DNA of 64,000 nt from assembly GCF_001447995.1 (NCBI RefSeq), contig NZ_LDPE01000001.1:2108001-2172000 (forward strand), in the 5' to 3' direction. Under the pieces are notes generated by a model. It had not been told where the DNA came from, did not search any database, and worked only from the letters and a program-made list of their open reading frames with translations. Positions 63,528 to 64,000 of this stretch are shown here, piece by piece. This DNA comes from Maribacter dokdonensis DSW-8. GTDB taxonomy: Bacteria; Bacteroidota; Bacteroidia; Flavobacteriales; Flavobacteriaceae. Every line of letters begins with the position of its first letter. Position 1 is the stretch's first letter. The position numbers and the translations under genes are program-made.

Positions 63528-64000
63528 TTATTCAATTGCCGAAACCCTCCAAATAACACCACCGTCATCATCATTTACCAAAAGAGATCCATCTGGGGCA
63601 ACGGTAACTCCAACTGGTCTACCATACACTTCACCAGCTGCTTCATCAGCAATAAAACCAGTTAAAAAATCAACAGGTTTTTGGGGTTTTCCGTTTTGAA
63701 AAGGGACGAATACCACCTTATAACCAGCAAATTCCGCTCGGTTCCATGAACCATGTTGACCAACAAATGCTCCATTTTTATACTTCTCAGGAAATTGTGA
63801 AGCGGTATAAAACGTAAGCCCTAAAGAAGCGGTATGACTACCCAAAGGCACATCGGGAACTATAGTCATATCTACAAGGTTTTGGTGCGGATCATCTTCC
63901 CATCTTGGATCATTTATATCTCCATAATAACTATAAGGCCATCCATACCATCCTCCTTTTTTTACACTGGTTAGATAATCGGGCACTAAATTATTACCAA
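63528..64000 (-). CDS. C-terminal part of a PQQ-dependent sugar dehydrogenase / L-sorbosone dehydrogenase-like protein (partial)
   Basis: The frame enters from beyond the window end and stops at 63528, so only about 157 residues are seen. GNNLVPDYLTSVKKGGWYGWPYSYYG, then DVPLGSHTASLGLTFY, VGQHGSWNR and GRPVGVTVAPDGSLLVNDD are typical of the sorbosone/glucose dehydrogenase beta-propeller. GTG 63986 lies inside the protein and is not a start. These enzymes oxidise sugars in the periplasm with PQQ. Confidence 0.88.
   Translation of the reverse strand, partial: GNNLVPDYLTSVKKGGWYGWPYSYYGDINDPRWEDDPHQNLVDMTIVPDVPLGSHTASLGLTFYTASQFPEKYKNGAFVGQHGSWNRAEFAGYKVVFVPFQNGKPQKPVDFLTGFIADEAAGEVYGRPVGVTVAPDGSLLVNDDDGGVIWRVSAIE

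Overview
The window is a chromosomal segment of a low-GC member of the Bacteroidota, most likely a marine Flavobacteriaceae species. Three things support this: Bacteroidetes-type promoter elements (TAnnTTTG at -7, sometimes TTTG at -33) instead of sigma70 boxes; a type IX secretion (T9SS) C-terminal sorting domain; and family-typical genes such as DUF4286 next to rsmA, TIGR-type ligase-associated repair genes, OlsF-like lipid synthesis and DUF1800/DUF1501 pairs. No rRNA, tRNA or CRISPR array was seen.

Layout. 0-7.9 kb: the end of a YdeI/CDGSH protein, a TPR lipid- or envelope-associated protein, a DUF4286-GGCT fusion, rsmA, mgtE, a cupin, a 2-hydroxyacid dehydrogenase, DUF1801, VOC and TM2 proteins. 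7.9-14 kb: an arsR plus PAT-like acetyltransferase pair, a bifunctional OlsF-type acyltransferase, aspartate kinase, a GNAT protein, fbp and a TerB protein. 14-20.5 kb: a complete ligase-associated DNA repair cluster (exonuclease, ATP-dependent ligase, Lhr-like helicase, PdeM phosphoesterase). It has been modified by palindromic repeats and by a frameshifted GIY-YIG gene. 20.5-32.4 kb: a tryptophan-rich membrane protein, a FAD disulfide oxidoreductase, mfd, three small TerB-like paralogues, a YiaK-type reductase, a serine hydrolase, a thioredoxin-like protein, an ACT protein and yraN. 32.5-45 kb: DUF1800/DUF1501 secretion substrates, metG, tex, a histone-deacetylase-like enzyme, PAP2, recQ and ssb.

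45.1-48.3 kb is the clearest accessory unit. It is an intact IS1595-type transposon of 3187 bp with 23-bp imperfect terminal inverted repeats and a perfect 8-bp target duplication (GATTTACA). It carries an ISXO2-like transposase and three passengers: a RhuM-family gene overlapping the transposase gene, a 61-codon gene, and a divergent gene for a tail-anchored-looking membrane protein. It landed in the region upstream of ssb, next to a striking array of five CGTTT boxes spaced exactly 10 bp apart.

48.3-64 kb: a GNAT protein, a 7TM histidine kinase, a small CDGSH protein, and a tightly packed catabolic operon (tagatose-3-epimerase-like, mandelate-racemase-like acid-sugar dehydratase, VOC protein, D-2-hydroxyacid dehydrogenase, SRPBCC). 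These are followed by an M28 peptidase, an 862-residue cyclic-nucleotide-sensor / acyltransferase / SGNH-hydrolase fusion, a large BNR-repeat protein, a pentapeptide-repeat protein, DUF4177 and the end of a sorbosone-dehydrogenase-like gene.

The points most worth following up are the cargo transposon, the in-frame palindromic repeats inside the DNA ligase and MetG genes, the three-part lipid-enzyme fusion, the Tat-plus-T9SS protein, and the phased operator-like repeats upstream of ssb. All functional calls rest on motif reading; no database search was run.
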